Shown one piece after another: positions 43,468-52,069 of a stretch of 64,000 nt of DNA. Position 1 is the stretch's first letter. Each line of letters starts with the position of its first letter. Origin of the DNA: Sphingomonas albertensis. Lineage in GTDB: Bacteria > Pseudomonadota > Alphaproteobacteria > Sphingomonadales > Sphingomonadaceae. The DNA is taken from positions 1 through 64,000 of the forward strand of contig NZ_JACONT010000019.1 of the NCBI RefSeq assembly GCF_014358075.1, in the 5' to 3' direction. A program made the position numbers and the translations under genes. The notes under the pieces were generated by a model. The model ran no database searches. It saw nothing but the letters and a program-made list of their open reading frames with translations, and was not told the DNA's origin.

Positions 43468-44146
43468 GCAGCCCCCGTCCCGCGCGCCGCGTGAGCAGTT
43501 CCGACGCGATCAGAGCGATTAGCGACAAGCCAACGGAGACGCACGACAATCGCCAGACCAGCGCGTCCGCCCCCGGCTGTTGCAAGGCCGAGTAGATCGC
43601 CAGCGGCAAGGTCTGCGTCTCACCCGGCACGTTGGATACGAACGTGATCGTCGCGCCGAACTCGCCAATCGATCGCGCGAAGCCGAGCACCGCGCCCGCC
43701 AGCACGCCGGGAATGCTGAGCGGCAGCGTCAGCGTCCAGAATACGCGCCACGGCCCCGCCCCCAACGTCCGCGCGGCGTTCTCCAGCCGCCGGTCGACCG
43801 CCTCGATCGAGATCCGCATCGCCCGCACCATCAGCGGCAACGCCATCACCCCCGCCGCGATCGCCGCGCCGGTCCAGCGGAACAAGACGGTGATCCCGAA
43901 CCAGTCCTGCAACCAGCCGCCGACCGGGCCGTTCGGCCCGAAGGCGAGCAGCAACAACCATCCGGTCACCACCGGCGGCACCACCAGCGGCAGATGGATC
44001 GCCGCATCGACGATCACTTTGCCGGGAAACCGGACGCGCGCGAGCAGCCAGGCCAGCGCGAAAGCGACCGGCAGGGTCACCAGCATCGCCACCCCGCCGA
44101 CCTTCAGCGACAGCGCGACGATCTCCCATTCGGCCGCATCGAGCAT
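43457..44146 (-). CDS. modB: Molybdate ABC transporter permease
   Basis: A 229-residue inner-membrane permease with five to six helices. EFGATITFVSNVPGETQTLP is the cytoplasmic EAA-like coupling loop of ModB, and PLVVPPVVTGWLLL and ALPLMVRAMR are typical. It starts one base before the modA stop codon region ends (modA stop 44147-44149, modB ATG at 44146) and overlaps modC, so modABC is one operon. Confidence 0.94.
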   Translation of the reverse strand: MLDAAEWEIVALSLKVGGVAMLVTLPVAFALAWLLARVRFPGKVIVDAAIHLPLVVPPVVTGWLLLLAFGPNGPVGGWLQDWFGITVLFRWTGAAIAAGVMALPLMVRAMRISIEAVDRRLENAARTLGAGPWRVFWTLTLPLSIPGVLAGAVLGFARSIGEFGATITFVSNVPGETQTLPLAIYSALQQPGADALVWRLSCVSVGLSLIALIASELLTRRAGRGLHVL

Positions 44147-44908
44147 CTAGCGCGCGGAGAATCCGTAGCGCACGAAGATCGCCTTGCCCGCGCGTGAGAC
44201 TAGGAAGCGCCGGAACGCCTCGGCCTCGGGGTTGGTCGACGTCTTCAGCCGCGCGATCGGATAGGTGATCGCCGGGTGCGTGTTTTCGGGAAAAACGCCT
44301 GCGATCCGGACCTTGGCGGACGCTTTTGCATCGGTTGCGTAGACGATCCCGAGCGGCGCCGCGCCGCGCTCGATCAACGCCAGCGTCGCGCGAACGTTCT
44401 CCGCGCGGACCACTTTCGGCGAAACCTGTGCCCAGACGCCGAGCTTCTCCAGCGACGCCTGCCCGTATTTGCCCGCCGGCACCGCGGTATCCGCCATCGC
44501 GAGCGGCCCGGCGGTCAGCACGCGGACGAGCGCGGCGGGCGGGCGGACCGGGATGCGGACCGTGCTGCCCGCCGGCGCCGCGACGACGAGCCGGTTGCCG
44601 AGGAACGTCACGCGCGTCGAGGCAACGATCAGGTTCTTCTTCGCCAGTGCGTTCATCCAGTCCTCGTCGGCCGACACGAACAGGTCGGCAGGCGCGCCGG
44701 CCTCGACCTGTCGCGCCAGTGCCGACGATGCGGCGAACGAGATCGTCGGCTTCCCATGGCCCTGTTTGGCCCAAGCATCGGCCGCAGCGGTCAGCGACCC
44801 TTGCAACGAGGCCGCCGCCAGCACGAGCGGCGCGCGCCGCTGCGCCTGCGCCGTCATCGGCGCACCGATCAGCGAAGCGGCTAGAACCAGCCGCAGCGAA
44901 TATTTCAC
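44147..44908 (-). CDS. modA: Molybdate-binding periplasmic protein
   Basis: A 253-residue solute-binding protein with a signal peptide (LRLVLAASLIGAPMTAQA). LVLAAASLQGSLTAAADAWA, ISFAASSALARQVEAGAPAD and LFVSADEDWMNAL are the conserved ModA ligand-binding segments; the serines of the SLQ and SSA motifs usually contact molybdate. First gene of modABC. No ModE-type operator is seen in the upstream gap. Confidence 0.93.
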   Translation of the reverse strand: MKYSLRLVLAASLIGAPMTAQAQRRAPLVLAAASLQGSLTAAADAWAKQGHGKPTISFAASSALARQVEAGAPADLFVSADEDWMNALAKKNLIVASTRVTFLGNRLVVAAPAGSTVRIPVRPPAALVRVLTAGPLAMADTAVPAGKYGQASLEKLGVWAQVSPKVVRAENVRATLALIERGAAPLGIVYATDAKASAKVRIAGVFPENTHPAITYPIARLKTSTNPEAEAFRRFLVSRAGKAIFVRYGFSAR

Positions 44909-45283
44909 CTGTGTGGACTCCTCGAACCCGTCACCACCGCTATAGGGCGTGGCGATCGCCCCGCGCTACCGCGAAACGGACGTACGATCCTGCCCTCGAA
45001 CTCGTTCCGTCGTGCACGTAACGACGCTGCAACGGGCGACGCGCGCTACGCGTACGCCGAGGCCACCGACAGCGTCTTAGCATGGCCCTTCCCCACAGGG
45101 CCCGTGGACATTCAGTTTGCCCCGTCCAATCAGTTCGTTTCTTCGTCATGCCGGACTGGTTCCGGCATTCACCGTGCCGCAAAATCGATAGAATTTGGTT
45201 TGCGGAACCGTGGACCCCGGAACCAGTCCGGGGAGACGGAAAATTGGTCAAATCTTGCGAGCCAAGTTGAACGTCGATCCGGC
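44909..45283. other. Gene-free stretch of 375 bases with repeats
   Basis: Contains the modA promoter side (including the palindrome GGCGATCGCC near 44951-44960) and a dispersed repeat at 45148-45233. No coding frame here has a credible product; the open frames run through the repeat. Confidence 0.6.
45148..45233. repeat. Nested palindromic repeat, family D
   Basis: Two small hairpins, ATGCCGGA-CTGGT-TCCGGCAT (45148-45168) and CCCCGGA-ACCAG-TCCGGGG (45215-45233). They are also inverted copies of one another across 15 bases, and their loops CTGGT and ACCAG are complementary. Between them lies GCGGAACCGTGGACC, shared with the palindrome after htpG. A fragment (CCAGTCCGGGTCCCG) also follows the glucosidase gene. 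Confidence 0.7.
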
Positions 45284-48200
45284 CTAGTTCGCCGTCACGC
45301 GTCCCGTCCGCGCCAGCTTGCCCCAGCCGACCAGCGGCCCGCGCAACGCCTGCGCGATCGCCTTCAACACGACGTAATACATTACCTGGCGATAGCCGAT
45401 CCGCTGCGGGATCAGCAGCCAGAGCAGCCGCCAGCGCTCCTTCCGCTCCAGCGCGAACGCGATAGTCGCGGCGAGTAGGTCGATCGCCGTGAAAATCAGC
45501 CAATAGGCAAGCATCGTATAGACGTCGTGGCTGGTCTGCTCCCAACCATGCGCCTGCACCGAAAGATAGGTCGAGGCGAAGCTGACCAGCAGCGCGAGAT
45601 CGATGATCGGCGAGATCGACGCGAGCACGATCTGGAACACGATCGCCTGCGGCAAGCCGACCCAGCCGAGCCCGCGCGGATGCGAGCTGCCAATCGCCGA
45701 GCGATGCTTGTACAGGCATTGCAGTGTCCCGAACGCCCAGCGGAACCGCTGTTTGGCGAGCGCGCGCATCGTCTCGGGCGCCTCGGTCCAGGCGATCGCG
45801 AACTGGTCGTATTTCACAGCCCAGCCGTGTCGCTGGATCGCGATCGTCAGGTCCTGGTCCTCGGCGAGCGTATCGTCGGGATAGCCGCCGACGCTGCGGA
45901 TCGCCTCCAGCCGCCATGCACCCACCGCACCCGGCACCACGGTCATCGCGTTCAACCGGGCGAGCGCACGCCGTTCGAGATTCTGCGCGGTGATGTATTC
46001 CAGCGCCTGCCACTTGGTGATCAGATTGACGCGGTTGCCAACCTTGGCATTGCCGGCGACCGCGCCGAGCTTCGGGTCGTCGAACCACCGGGCGAGGCGC
46101 GCGATGGTCATCGGCTCGAACTGCGTATCCGCATCGAGCGCGATCACGATCTCGCCGCGCGCGAGTTCGAGCCCGCGGTTGAGCGCGCGTGCCTTGCCGC
46201 CATTCTCCAGTGTCAGCAACCGGACGCGGTCGTCGCCCGAGAATGCTTCGGAAACGACGCGGCTGGTGCCGTCGCTGGAGCCGTCGTCGATCACGATCAC
46301 CTCGATCGCGACGTCGGCGGAGGCGAGCACGCCCTGCACCGCGCGAACGATCACACGCTCCTCGTTGAACGCCGGGATCATCACGGTGACGAACCGCGAC
46401 GGATCGATCGCCGGGAACACGGTCTTCAACTCGCGTCGCGCCTGGATCAGCGCGAGCGCGGAGAGAGCCAAGGCGCGCAAGATGCCGATCGTGATCGCGA
46501 TGCCGAAGATCCAGCGGAGCGCGACGACGATCCCGCCGAGCGTGCTGAATAGCGCCAGATCGGCGACGGCGGCGACGCGGTCGCTCGACGAGATCACCGG
46601 CATCGCCGCATCGCGCGACAGGCCTGCGAGCGTCGAGACGGGCACGAAGCTGTAGCCCATCGCGCGCAACCGCCCGATGATGATCGGCAGCGCGGCGACG
46701 GTCTCGGCGCGGTTGCCGCCGGCGTCGTGGAGCAGGATGATGTTGCCGCTGCGCTCCGGATTGCCCGCTTCGACGCCGGCGATCGTCCGGTCGATGATCG
46801 CCTGCACGCCCGGCCGCTTCCAGTCGTCGGGATCGACGTGGAGGCCGACCGAGATATAGCCGCGCTGCTGCGCCTCGAGCGCGGGCAGGATTTCGTCCGC
46901 GGTGCTCGGCTCGGCATCGCCGAAATAGGGTGCGCGGAACAGCCGCAGCGAGCGTCCGGTGAACGCCTGGAACAAGCGCTGCGTCGCGTTGAGTTCGTAC
47001 TTCACCTGCCGCGTCGACACGTTGGCGAGGTTGGGATGCGTATAGGTGTGGCTGCCGATCTCATGCCCCTCGGCGACCATCCGTTCGAGCAGCGACCGCT
47101 GCGTCAGCGCATTCTCGCCGATCACGAAGAACGTCGCCGGCGCATGCTCGTGCTTGAGGATGTCGAGGATCTGCGGCGTCCATTCGGGATCGGGACCATC
47201 GTCGAAGGTCAGCGCGAGCTGTTTCGGGCGATAACCGGTCCGCTCGACCACGTAAGGCGACGGCATCCGGGTGAAGTTGACGTCGGCGATCGTCCCGTCC
47301 TTGGCCGGCACCGCATCGCGAATGCCGGTGATGGGCTCGGCGGCGATCTTCAGGATTTCGCCATTGCCCTCGATATCGACATTGGTGCCCGCCGGCATGG
47401 CGTCGATCGAATCGGGCACCGGCAGTTTCCGATGATCGCGCCCCCAGATCGACCAGAGTCCCGGATCCTCGGAGCCGAGACGCCATAGCGCGACACTGCC
47501 CAGTCCTGCCTTTTGCAGGAAAGCGATCTGGTTGTAGGCCGACGCCGCATCGAGCAGCCAGACCTGATGCTGCACGCCGCCCTCGGAATAGGCGAAGCTG
47601 CTGTTGCCGCTAGCCTTGTCGAAGGTCGGCACCGTGCCGGAGTCCGCGGCGTTCTGCCAAGCTTCCTCGACGTCGAGCGCGTCGCCGTTGCCGCTCTCGG
47701 CCCCGGCATGCCAGTCGTAAGCGTAGGAGCCGATCGCCACGACCAGCTTCGACGGCGGGATGCCGCGCGCCGCATCGGCGACCATGCGGGCGAACCAGCG
47801 TTGCGAGGCGATCGGGCCCGGCGCGCCGCTCGTCTCGTGCTCGTCATAGGCCATTAGGAAGATCTTGTCGGTCACCTTGGCGTAGGCGGGCAGGCTCCAG
47901 TCGGGGTTGGCGACCGGCGCTGCGATCGCAACCACCCAGCCGCGCGGCGCGAAGCGGGCGCGGGTCTCGGCGAGGAACGCGCGGTAGTCGGACTGCGCCG
48001 ACGCGGGAAGGTCTTCGAAATCATAGAACACGCCGCCGGCATGGTTCGCGCTGAGGAACGGTACGAGCTTGTCGAGGAACGCCGCGCGTGCCTTCGGATC
48101 GGCGAACAGCGCTGCGCTGCCGGCGCCGTCCCAATTTCCTTCGACCGCGTTCTGCACCATCGGCAGGATCACCGGGCGATGCACCGCCTTGTTGAGGATA

Positions 48201-48652
48201 TCGCGCCCGGCCTGATCGCGGAACACGGTGATCTTGTGATCCTTGCCGGTAATCGAGACCCATCCGGGGATCAGCCAGTCGAGCTGCTCGACGTGCCGCG
48301 CGAGGCTGGCCGTGCTCGCCTCGTCCCACGGCACGTGGAAGGCGATGGCGAGCGACGGGTTGGCGCCGTTACCGACCCCGGGCTTGGCCGCGCTCGTCCC
48401 GAACAATTGCCGGGCGTAGTAGTTGATGTCGCGCCGGGTCTCGCGGAGGATCCCGCCACGCGGTGCGGGCAGCTTGTGGAGCGCGGGGTGCTCGGGCTCG
48501 ATCGGCAGCAGCGGCGCGGTCGGCACCGCGCCGATCGACACCGCGAACACCGCGATCGACAGCAGCAGCAGGGCGATGAACGCCGCGACGCCAAAGGTGA
48601 ACCGCCGACGCCGGCGGCCGCTTGCATCGTAGAAGACGGGATTGAGCGACAT
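45284..48652 (-). CDS. GH18 / NodB polysaccharide deacetylase / GT2 glycosyltransferase fusion
   Basis: A 1122-residue membrane protein with three enzyme modules. After a transmembrane helix (about 20-40), residues 100-400 resemble a GH18 chitinase barrel with GGVFYDFEDLP, keeping the DxE pair D211/E213 but not the first aspartate. Residues 475-680 are a NodB deacetylase with TFDDGPDP (482-489) and HTYTH (535-539). Helices at about 695-735 lead to a GT2 domain (755-1000) with DDGSSDGT, DAD (840-842), EDQD (931-934) and QRFRW (968-972), then membrane helices. It could synthesise, deacetylate and trim an N-acetylhexosamine polymer; the product is unknown. Confidence 0.9.
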   Translation of the reverse strand: MSLNPVFYDASGRRRRRFTFGVAAFIALLLLSIAVFAVSIGAVPTAPLLPIEPEHPALHKLPAPRGGILRETRRDINYYARQLFGTSAAKPGVGNGANPSLAIAFHVPWDEASTASLARHVEQLDWLIPGWVSITGKDHKITVFRDQAGRDILNKAVHRPVILPMVQNAVEGNWDGAGSAALFADPKARAAFLDKLVPFLSANHAGGVFYDFEDLPASAQSDYRAFLAETRARFAPRGWVVAIAAPVANPDWSLPAYAKVTDKIFLMAYDEHETSGAPGPIASQRWFARMVADAARGIPPSKLVVAIGSYAYDWHAGAESGNGDALDVEEAWQNAADSGTVPTFDKASGNSSFAYSEGGVQHQVWLLDAASAYNQIAFLQKAGLGSVALWRLGSEDPGLWSIWGRDHRKLPVPDSIDAMPAGTNVDIEGNGEILKIAAEPITGIRDAVPAKDGTIADVNFTRMPSPYVVERTGYRPKQLALTFDDGPDPEWTPQILDILKHEHAPATFFVIGENALTQRSLLERMVAEGHEIGSHTYTHPNLANVSTRQVKYELNATQRLFQAFTGRSLRLFRAPYFGDAEPSTADEILPALEAQQRGYISVGLHVDPDDWKRPGVQAIIDRTIAGVEAGNPERSGNIILLHDAGGNRAETVAALPIIIGRLRAMGYSFVPVSTLAGLSRDAAMPVISSSDRVAAVADLALFSTLGGIVVALRWIFGIAITIGILRALALSALALIQARRELKTVFPAIDPSRFVTVMIPAFNEERVIVRAVQGVLASADVAIEVIVIDDGSSDGTSRVVSEAFSGDDRVRLLTLENGGKARALNRGLELARGEIVIALDADTQFEPMTIARLARWFDDPKLGAVAGNAKVGNRVNLITKWQALEYITAQNLERRALARLNAMTVVPGAVGAWRLEAIRSVGGYPDDTLAEDQDLTIAIQRHGWAVKYDQFAIAWTEAPETMRALAKQRFRWAFGTLQCLYKHRSAIGSSHPRGLGWVGLPQAIVFQIVLASISPIIDLALLVSFASTYLSVQAHGWEQTSHDVYTMLAYWLIFTAIDLLAATIAFALERKERWRLLWLLIPQRIGYRQVMYYVVLKAIAQALRGPLVGWGKLARTGRVTAN

Positions 48653-48961
48653 GGGAAGAGTATCAACCGGCGGAAGGAAAACGGCAAATTGCTATTTCAG
48701 GCCGCTACAGCGCGTGATACGCGGACGCTTCTGACAAATGCGTCACGCTGGCGTTAGGAATAGGCTGGACCGTACGGCAGCTAGTCGAACCGGGCAGGTC
48801 GAATATTGGCTCGAAGCGATCCTCCCCCGCAAGGGGGAGGTGTCGCCGAAGGTGACGGAGGGGGAGGACACGGAGCAGCGGTTGCCGCTTACCTCCCCCT
48901 CCGTCTGGCAAGTGCCAGCCACCTCCCCCTTGCGGGGGAGGATCGATGACACCCTACCCAA
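48653..48961. other. Gene-free stretch of 309 bases between two minus-strand genes
   Basis: Upstream region of the fusion gene (48653-48815), where a promoter is expected but not clearly seen, plus the family A palindrome described separately. No credible coding frame. Confidence 0.6.
48817..48945. repeat. Long perfect inverted repeat, family A
   Basis: Perfect 25-base arms at 48817-48841 and 48921-48945, with inner arms GTGACGGAGGGGGAGG and CCTCCCCCTCCG. It is the same element as at 9341-9467, here with GCAAG in place of GCCAG. It ends 16 bases before the TonB-receptor stop codon. Confidence 0.85.
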
Positions 48962-51274
48962 TCAGCGGAACTTGCCGCTGAGCGATACGCCGATGATCCG
49001 CGGTTCGTTGAACACCGCCGCCATGTAGTTCTCGATCACGCCCTTGAGGTTCTTCTCACCCGTGATGTTGCGCGCGAATACCGCGAACTCATACGCATCG
49101 TCCGGCGCCGCGTAGCCGATCTTCAGGCCACCCTCGAAGTTGCCATTCGCGGTGAACTCCTTGGTCTTGTACAGCACGAACTGCGTATAGCCCTGGATGT
49201 TGAAGTCGCCCGCGATGAACGCGCGACCGCCATTGCCGAGCGGCTGGTCGTACCGCGCGGTGAGGTCGACGTTATACTCCGGCGCGTTCGGCAGCGGGTT
49301 GCCATCGATCTGCGCGAACGTGTTGGCGCCCACCTTGATCGTCGGATCCTCGACCGTGCAGACCACGACGCCGTTCAGGATGCAGACCTGCGCGTAGACG
49401 TTCTTGTCGCGGATCTTGCTGTGCAACAGGCTCAGCCCCGCGCCGAGCGTCAGGTTCGGCACCGGCTTCCAGTTCGCCTCGGCCTCCATGCCGTACGCGT
49501 CGGCCTTGTCGGCGTTGAACAACACGCCATTGCCGTTCACGTCGTTGCCGTTGAGTTGGATGTCCTTAACGCGGTAGGCGAAGACCGTCGCGTTCAGGCT
49601 CAGCGTATTGTTCAGCAGGCGGCTCTTCACGCCACCTTCCCACGACAGGATCGTCTCCGACTTGGCAGTCGTGAAGTCCGAATTGAACACCGCCGACCGG
49701 CCCTGGATCGTCGGCCCGCGGAAGCCTTCGGCGACGCGCGTGTAGAGGCTGACATCGGGGCTCGCCTGGTACAACAGGCTCGCATCCCAGCTCGGCTTGG
49801 TCGCCTTCAGCGTGACGTCGGTCCGACCGCGATACGTGACGACGCCTGCCGCCGTGTCCGCGGTCTTGAGAAGCTGCGTACGCTTCTTGTCCTCGGTGAT
49901 GCGACCGCCGACGGTCAGCGTCAGCTTGTCGACCAGTTCATAGCTGACCTGCCCGAAGCCGGCCCAAGACGTGTTGACGTTGTGCAGCCGGACCCAGTTG
50001 TTGGGGTTGCGTGCCGTGCCCGTCAGGAAGAACCCGCGCTGGTAGAAGTCGGTGATGTCGCGCGTGTCGAAATACAGGCCGCCGACCTGCCAGTTGAAAC
50101 GACCGCCGGGGGTGCCTGCAAGCCGGACTTCCTGCGACCATTGATCGAGATCGCGGATTTGGCCCTGCGACTGGCCGAAGCCGTTCGGCTGACCCCCGAC
50201 CGGGAAGTTCGCGGCCGCACCGCCATCGGTATCGCCGCGGCTGAAGCCCGACGTCGTCTCGTACGCGGTGATCGAGGTCAGCGCGGCGGGGCCGAAGTCG
50301 TAGGTCGCACGGACCGAGCCGCCATAGGTATTGTAGCTCTGCGGGTTGTCGTTCGCTTCGTCGTACGAGACGACGTTGCGCGGCTCGGCCGACACGTCGT
50401 TCGAACCCTTCTTGAGCGCACCGCGGTGGAACAGCGTCGAGGTGCCGTCATACCAGCGCGCATGGCCCGACAGGTCCAGCGTGAAGCGCTCGCCGGGGGT
50501 CAGCGCAAGCTGGACGCGGACGTTGCGATCGTCGAAGCCGCCCATCGCGTCCTTGCGCGGCGTCGCGGTGTTATCGGCGCTGACGCCCGCGAACCGGTTG
50601 TCGACGTAATTCTCGCGGTGCTGGATCAGCGTCGAGAGGCGGATCGACAACAGGTCCTTGATCAGCGGGCCGCCGACGCCGGCGTCCAGGTTGACGCTGT
50701 TATACGAGCCGACCGAGGCGGAAGCGCGGCTCTCGAAATCGTTGCTCGGCTTGATCGTGTCGAACTTGATGATGCCGGCGGTGGTGTTGCGCCCGAACAG
50801 CGAGCCCTGCGGACCGCGCAGCACTTCGACCTGACGGACGTCATAGACCGGGTTCGACTTCAGCACGACATGCTCGAGGATCACGTCGTCCTGGATGATC
50901 GTGACCGGCTGCGATGCGCCGAGGTAGAAATCGATGTTGCCGAGCCCGCGGATGTAGAAGCGCGGGAAGATGCGGCCGGTCGTCGATTCGACGTAGAGAC
51001 CGGGGACACGACCCGACAGCGCGAGCAACGTGTCGTCGCCGCCCGAGGTGTAGGTGCGCAGCGCATCGCCCGACGCGACGCCGACCGACAGCGGCACCTT
51101 CTGGAGGTTTTCCGAACGACGCTCGGCGGTGACGACGATGTCGCCGAGACCTTCCTCGGGAGCAGCCTGCGTCTGGACGGGCGCAGCGTCCTGCGCGAAC
51201 GCCGCCGAACCACACAGCACGGGACCCAACGCGACGCCGAGCATCAGCGCCGACTTAACGACCGAAATCTTCAA
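48962..51274 (-). CDS. TonB-dependent receptor
   Basis: A 770-residue outer-membrane receptor. The start is probably TTG 51274 (reading MKISVVKSALML), with GGGGA nine bases upstream and the signal peptide ending AAFA; an ATG at 51325 would add 17 residues before the signal and lacks a spaced ribosome site. LGDIVVTAERRSENLQKVPL is the TonB box and plug start. VRQVEVLRGPQGSLFGRNTT is the plug signature, and the barrel ends SLSGKFR. This subtype is common in sphingomonads and is often annotated as an iron-complex receptor; the ligand is unknown. Confidence 0.92.
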   Translation of the reverse strand: MKISVVKSALMLGVALGPVLCGSAAFAQDAAPVQTQAAPEEGLGDIVVTAERRSENLQKVPLSVGVASGDALRTYTSGGDDTLLALSGRVPGLYVESTTGRIFPRFYIRGLGNIDFYLGASQPVTIIQDDVILEHVVLKSNPVYDVRQVEVLRGPQGSLFGRNTTAGIIKFDTIKPSNDFESRASASVGSYNSVNLDAGVGGPLIKDLLSIRLSTLIQHRENYVDNRFAGVSADNTATPRKDAMGGFDDRNVRVQLALTPGERFTLDLSGHARWYDGTSTLFHRGALKKGSNDVSAEPRNVVSYDEANDNPQSYNTYGGSVRATYDFGPAALTSITAYETTSGFSRGDTDGGAAANFPVGGQPNGFGQSQGQIRDLDQWSQEVRLAGTPGGRFNWQVGGLYFDTRDITDFYQRGFFLTGTARNPNNWVRLHNVNTSWAGFGQVSYELVDKLTLTVGGRITEDKKRTQLLKTADTAAGVVTYRGRTDVTLKATKPSWDASLLYQASPDVSLYTRVAEGFRGPTIQGRSAVFNSDFTTAKSETILSWEGGVKSRLLNNTLSLNATVFAYRVKDIQLNGNDVNGNGVLFNADKADAYGMEAEANWKPVPNLTLGAGLSLLHSKIRDKNVYAQVCILNGVVVCTVEDPTIKVGANTFAQIDGNPLPNAPEYNVDLTARYDQPLGNGGRAFIAGDFNIQGYTQFVLYKTKEFTANGNFEGGLKIGYAAPDDAYEFAVFARNITGEKNLKGVIENYMAAVFNEPRIIGVSLSGKFR

Positions 51275-51457
51275 AGTTTTTATTCCCCAATCGTGCGCCG
51301 CCGTCCCTGACGACCGGCCGCACATCCCAATACGAAACGCCGCTACGCACCATCGACCGTCCTTCCCGGACGGCCCGACGACGCCTCGCGACGCTCACTC
51401 CCCGAGCCGGCGGTTAGGCGGGGATTGTGTTGGTATGATGACAGTTGGTGGCGGAGG

Positions 51458-51730
51458 TTACGGGTAATCCCGACGCGCATGCACGACGTTGACGATCTCG
51501 ACCGTGTCCAAGACGATGCGATAGATCAGAAGATAGTTGGGATGGATGACAGCCTCGCGCGTGCCGTCGGCCCTGCCCGGCCGGTACATGAACGGATGAT
51601 CGACGAGACGCTGCGCGCATGCCTCGATCAACGTAGCAAGGCGCAGTGCTGCGCCCATATTTCGATCGGCGACGTAACCTAGAATCGTGGAGGCATCCTC
51701 AATCGCTTCAGGGCGCCAGATAAGCTTCAG
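51458..51730 (-). CDS. parE: ParE/RelE-type toxin, apparent CTG start
   Basis: A 90-residue toxin if read from CTG at 51730 (reading LKLIWRPEAIEDAS after the start). The ParE core is complete: WRPEAIED, YVADRN, RPGRADGTREAVIHPNYLLI and VHARRDYP. No ATG, GTG or TTG lies between the antitoxin stop and codon 25, where ATG 51658 would make a 66-residue truncated form. CTG overlaps the antitoxin stop as CTGA, exactly where ATGA is expected, so either the rare start is used to keep toxin low or the start has mutated. ParE members inhibit DNA gyrase. Confidence 0.78.
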   Translation of the reverse strand: MKLIWRPEAIEDASTILGYVADRNMGAALRLATLIEACAQRLVDHPFMYRPGRADGTREAVIHPNYLLIYRIVLDTVEIVNVVHARRDYP

Positions 51731-51915
51731 CGATCTCCGCCTGATCGACCGGCAGAGCCCAAAACCAATCTTATCGCGGCAACGGCATCTGCGTGCGCAA
51801 TCGACGGACGAGGATCAGCCAACGACCGCGCAACCTTTTCGCGCAGCCAGCGATCATAGACTTCCGCTGAGATCGAGGAATCGGACTCGAGAGGTTTTGG
51901 TGAGACTTGCGCCAT
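51727..51915 (-). CDS. PaaA-like antitoxin (stability determinant family)
   Basis: A 62-residue antitoxin. YDRWLREKVARSLADPRPSI then AHADAV matches the PaaA2/stability-determinant pattern, in which a tryptophan-arginine helix precedes SLADPRP and a short HxEV segment; here HADAV replaces HDEV. Such proteins are largely disordered and wrap the ParE toxin. The gene is directly upstream of the toxin, overlapping by four bases, as usual for these pairs. The C-terminal GSAGRSGGDR tail is not conserved. Confidence 0.75.
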   Translation of the reverse strand: MAQVSPKPLESDSSISAEVYDRWLREKVARSLADPRPSIAHADAVAAIRLVLGSAGRSGGDR

Positions 51916-52037
51916 TAGACGAGCCTACGCCTATGGCTACCGAATGCAACGGAGTCGCGTCGCGGCAAAGCCGCGTCGTCGGACGACACGACCGAGTACA
52001 AGCTCGGTCGGTCGCCGTCCGGCTTGGCGCTAGCCTC

Positions 52038-52061
52038 GGCTAAGCTGCTACGCGCTTAGCC
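52038..52061 (-). terminator. Candidate lepA 3' hairpin
   Basis: GGCTAAGC-TGCTACGC-GCTTAGCC, perfect 8-base arms, starts nine bases after the lepA stop on the minus strand. A second hairpin, CGACCGAG-TACAAG-CTCGGTCG (51987-52008), lies further downstream, before the antitoxin gene. No T runs. Confidence 0.4.
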
Positions 52062-52069
52062 TCGGGCGC

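Noticed and set aside
44909..45000. ModE operator or molybdenum-cofactor riboswitch before modA
   Set aside because: No TATA-containing ModE inverted repeat and no recognisable Moco aptamer core.
45082..45270. Plus-strand 62-codon frame in the modA/fusion gap
   Set aside because: It runs through the family D repeat and has no recognisable protein features.
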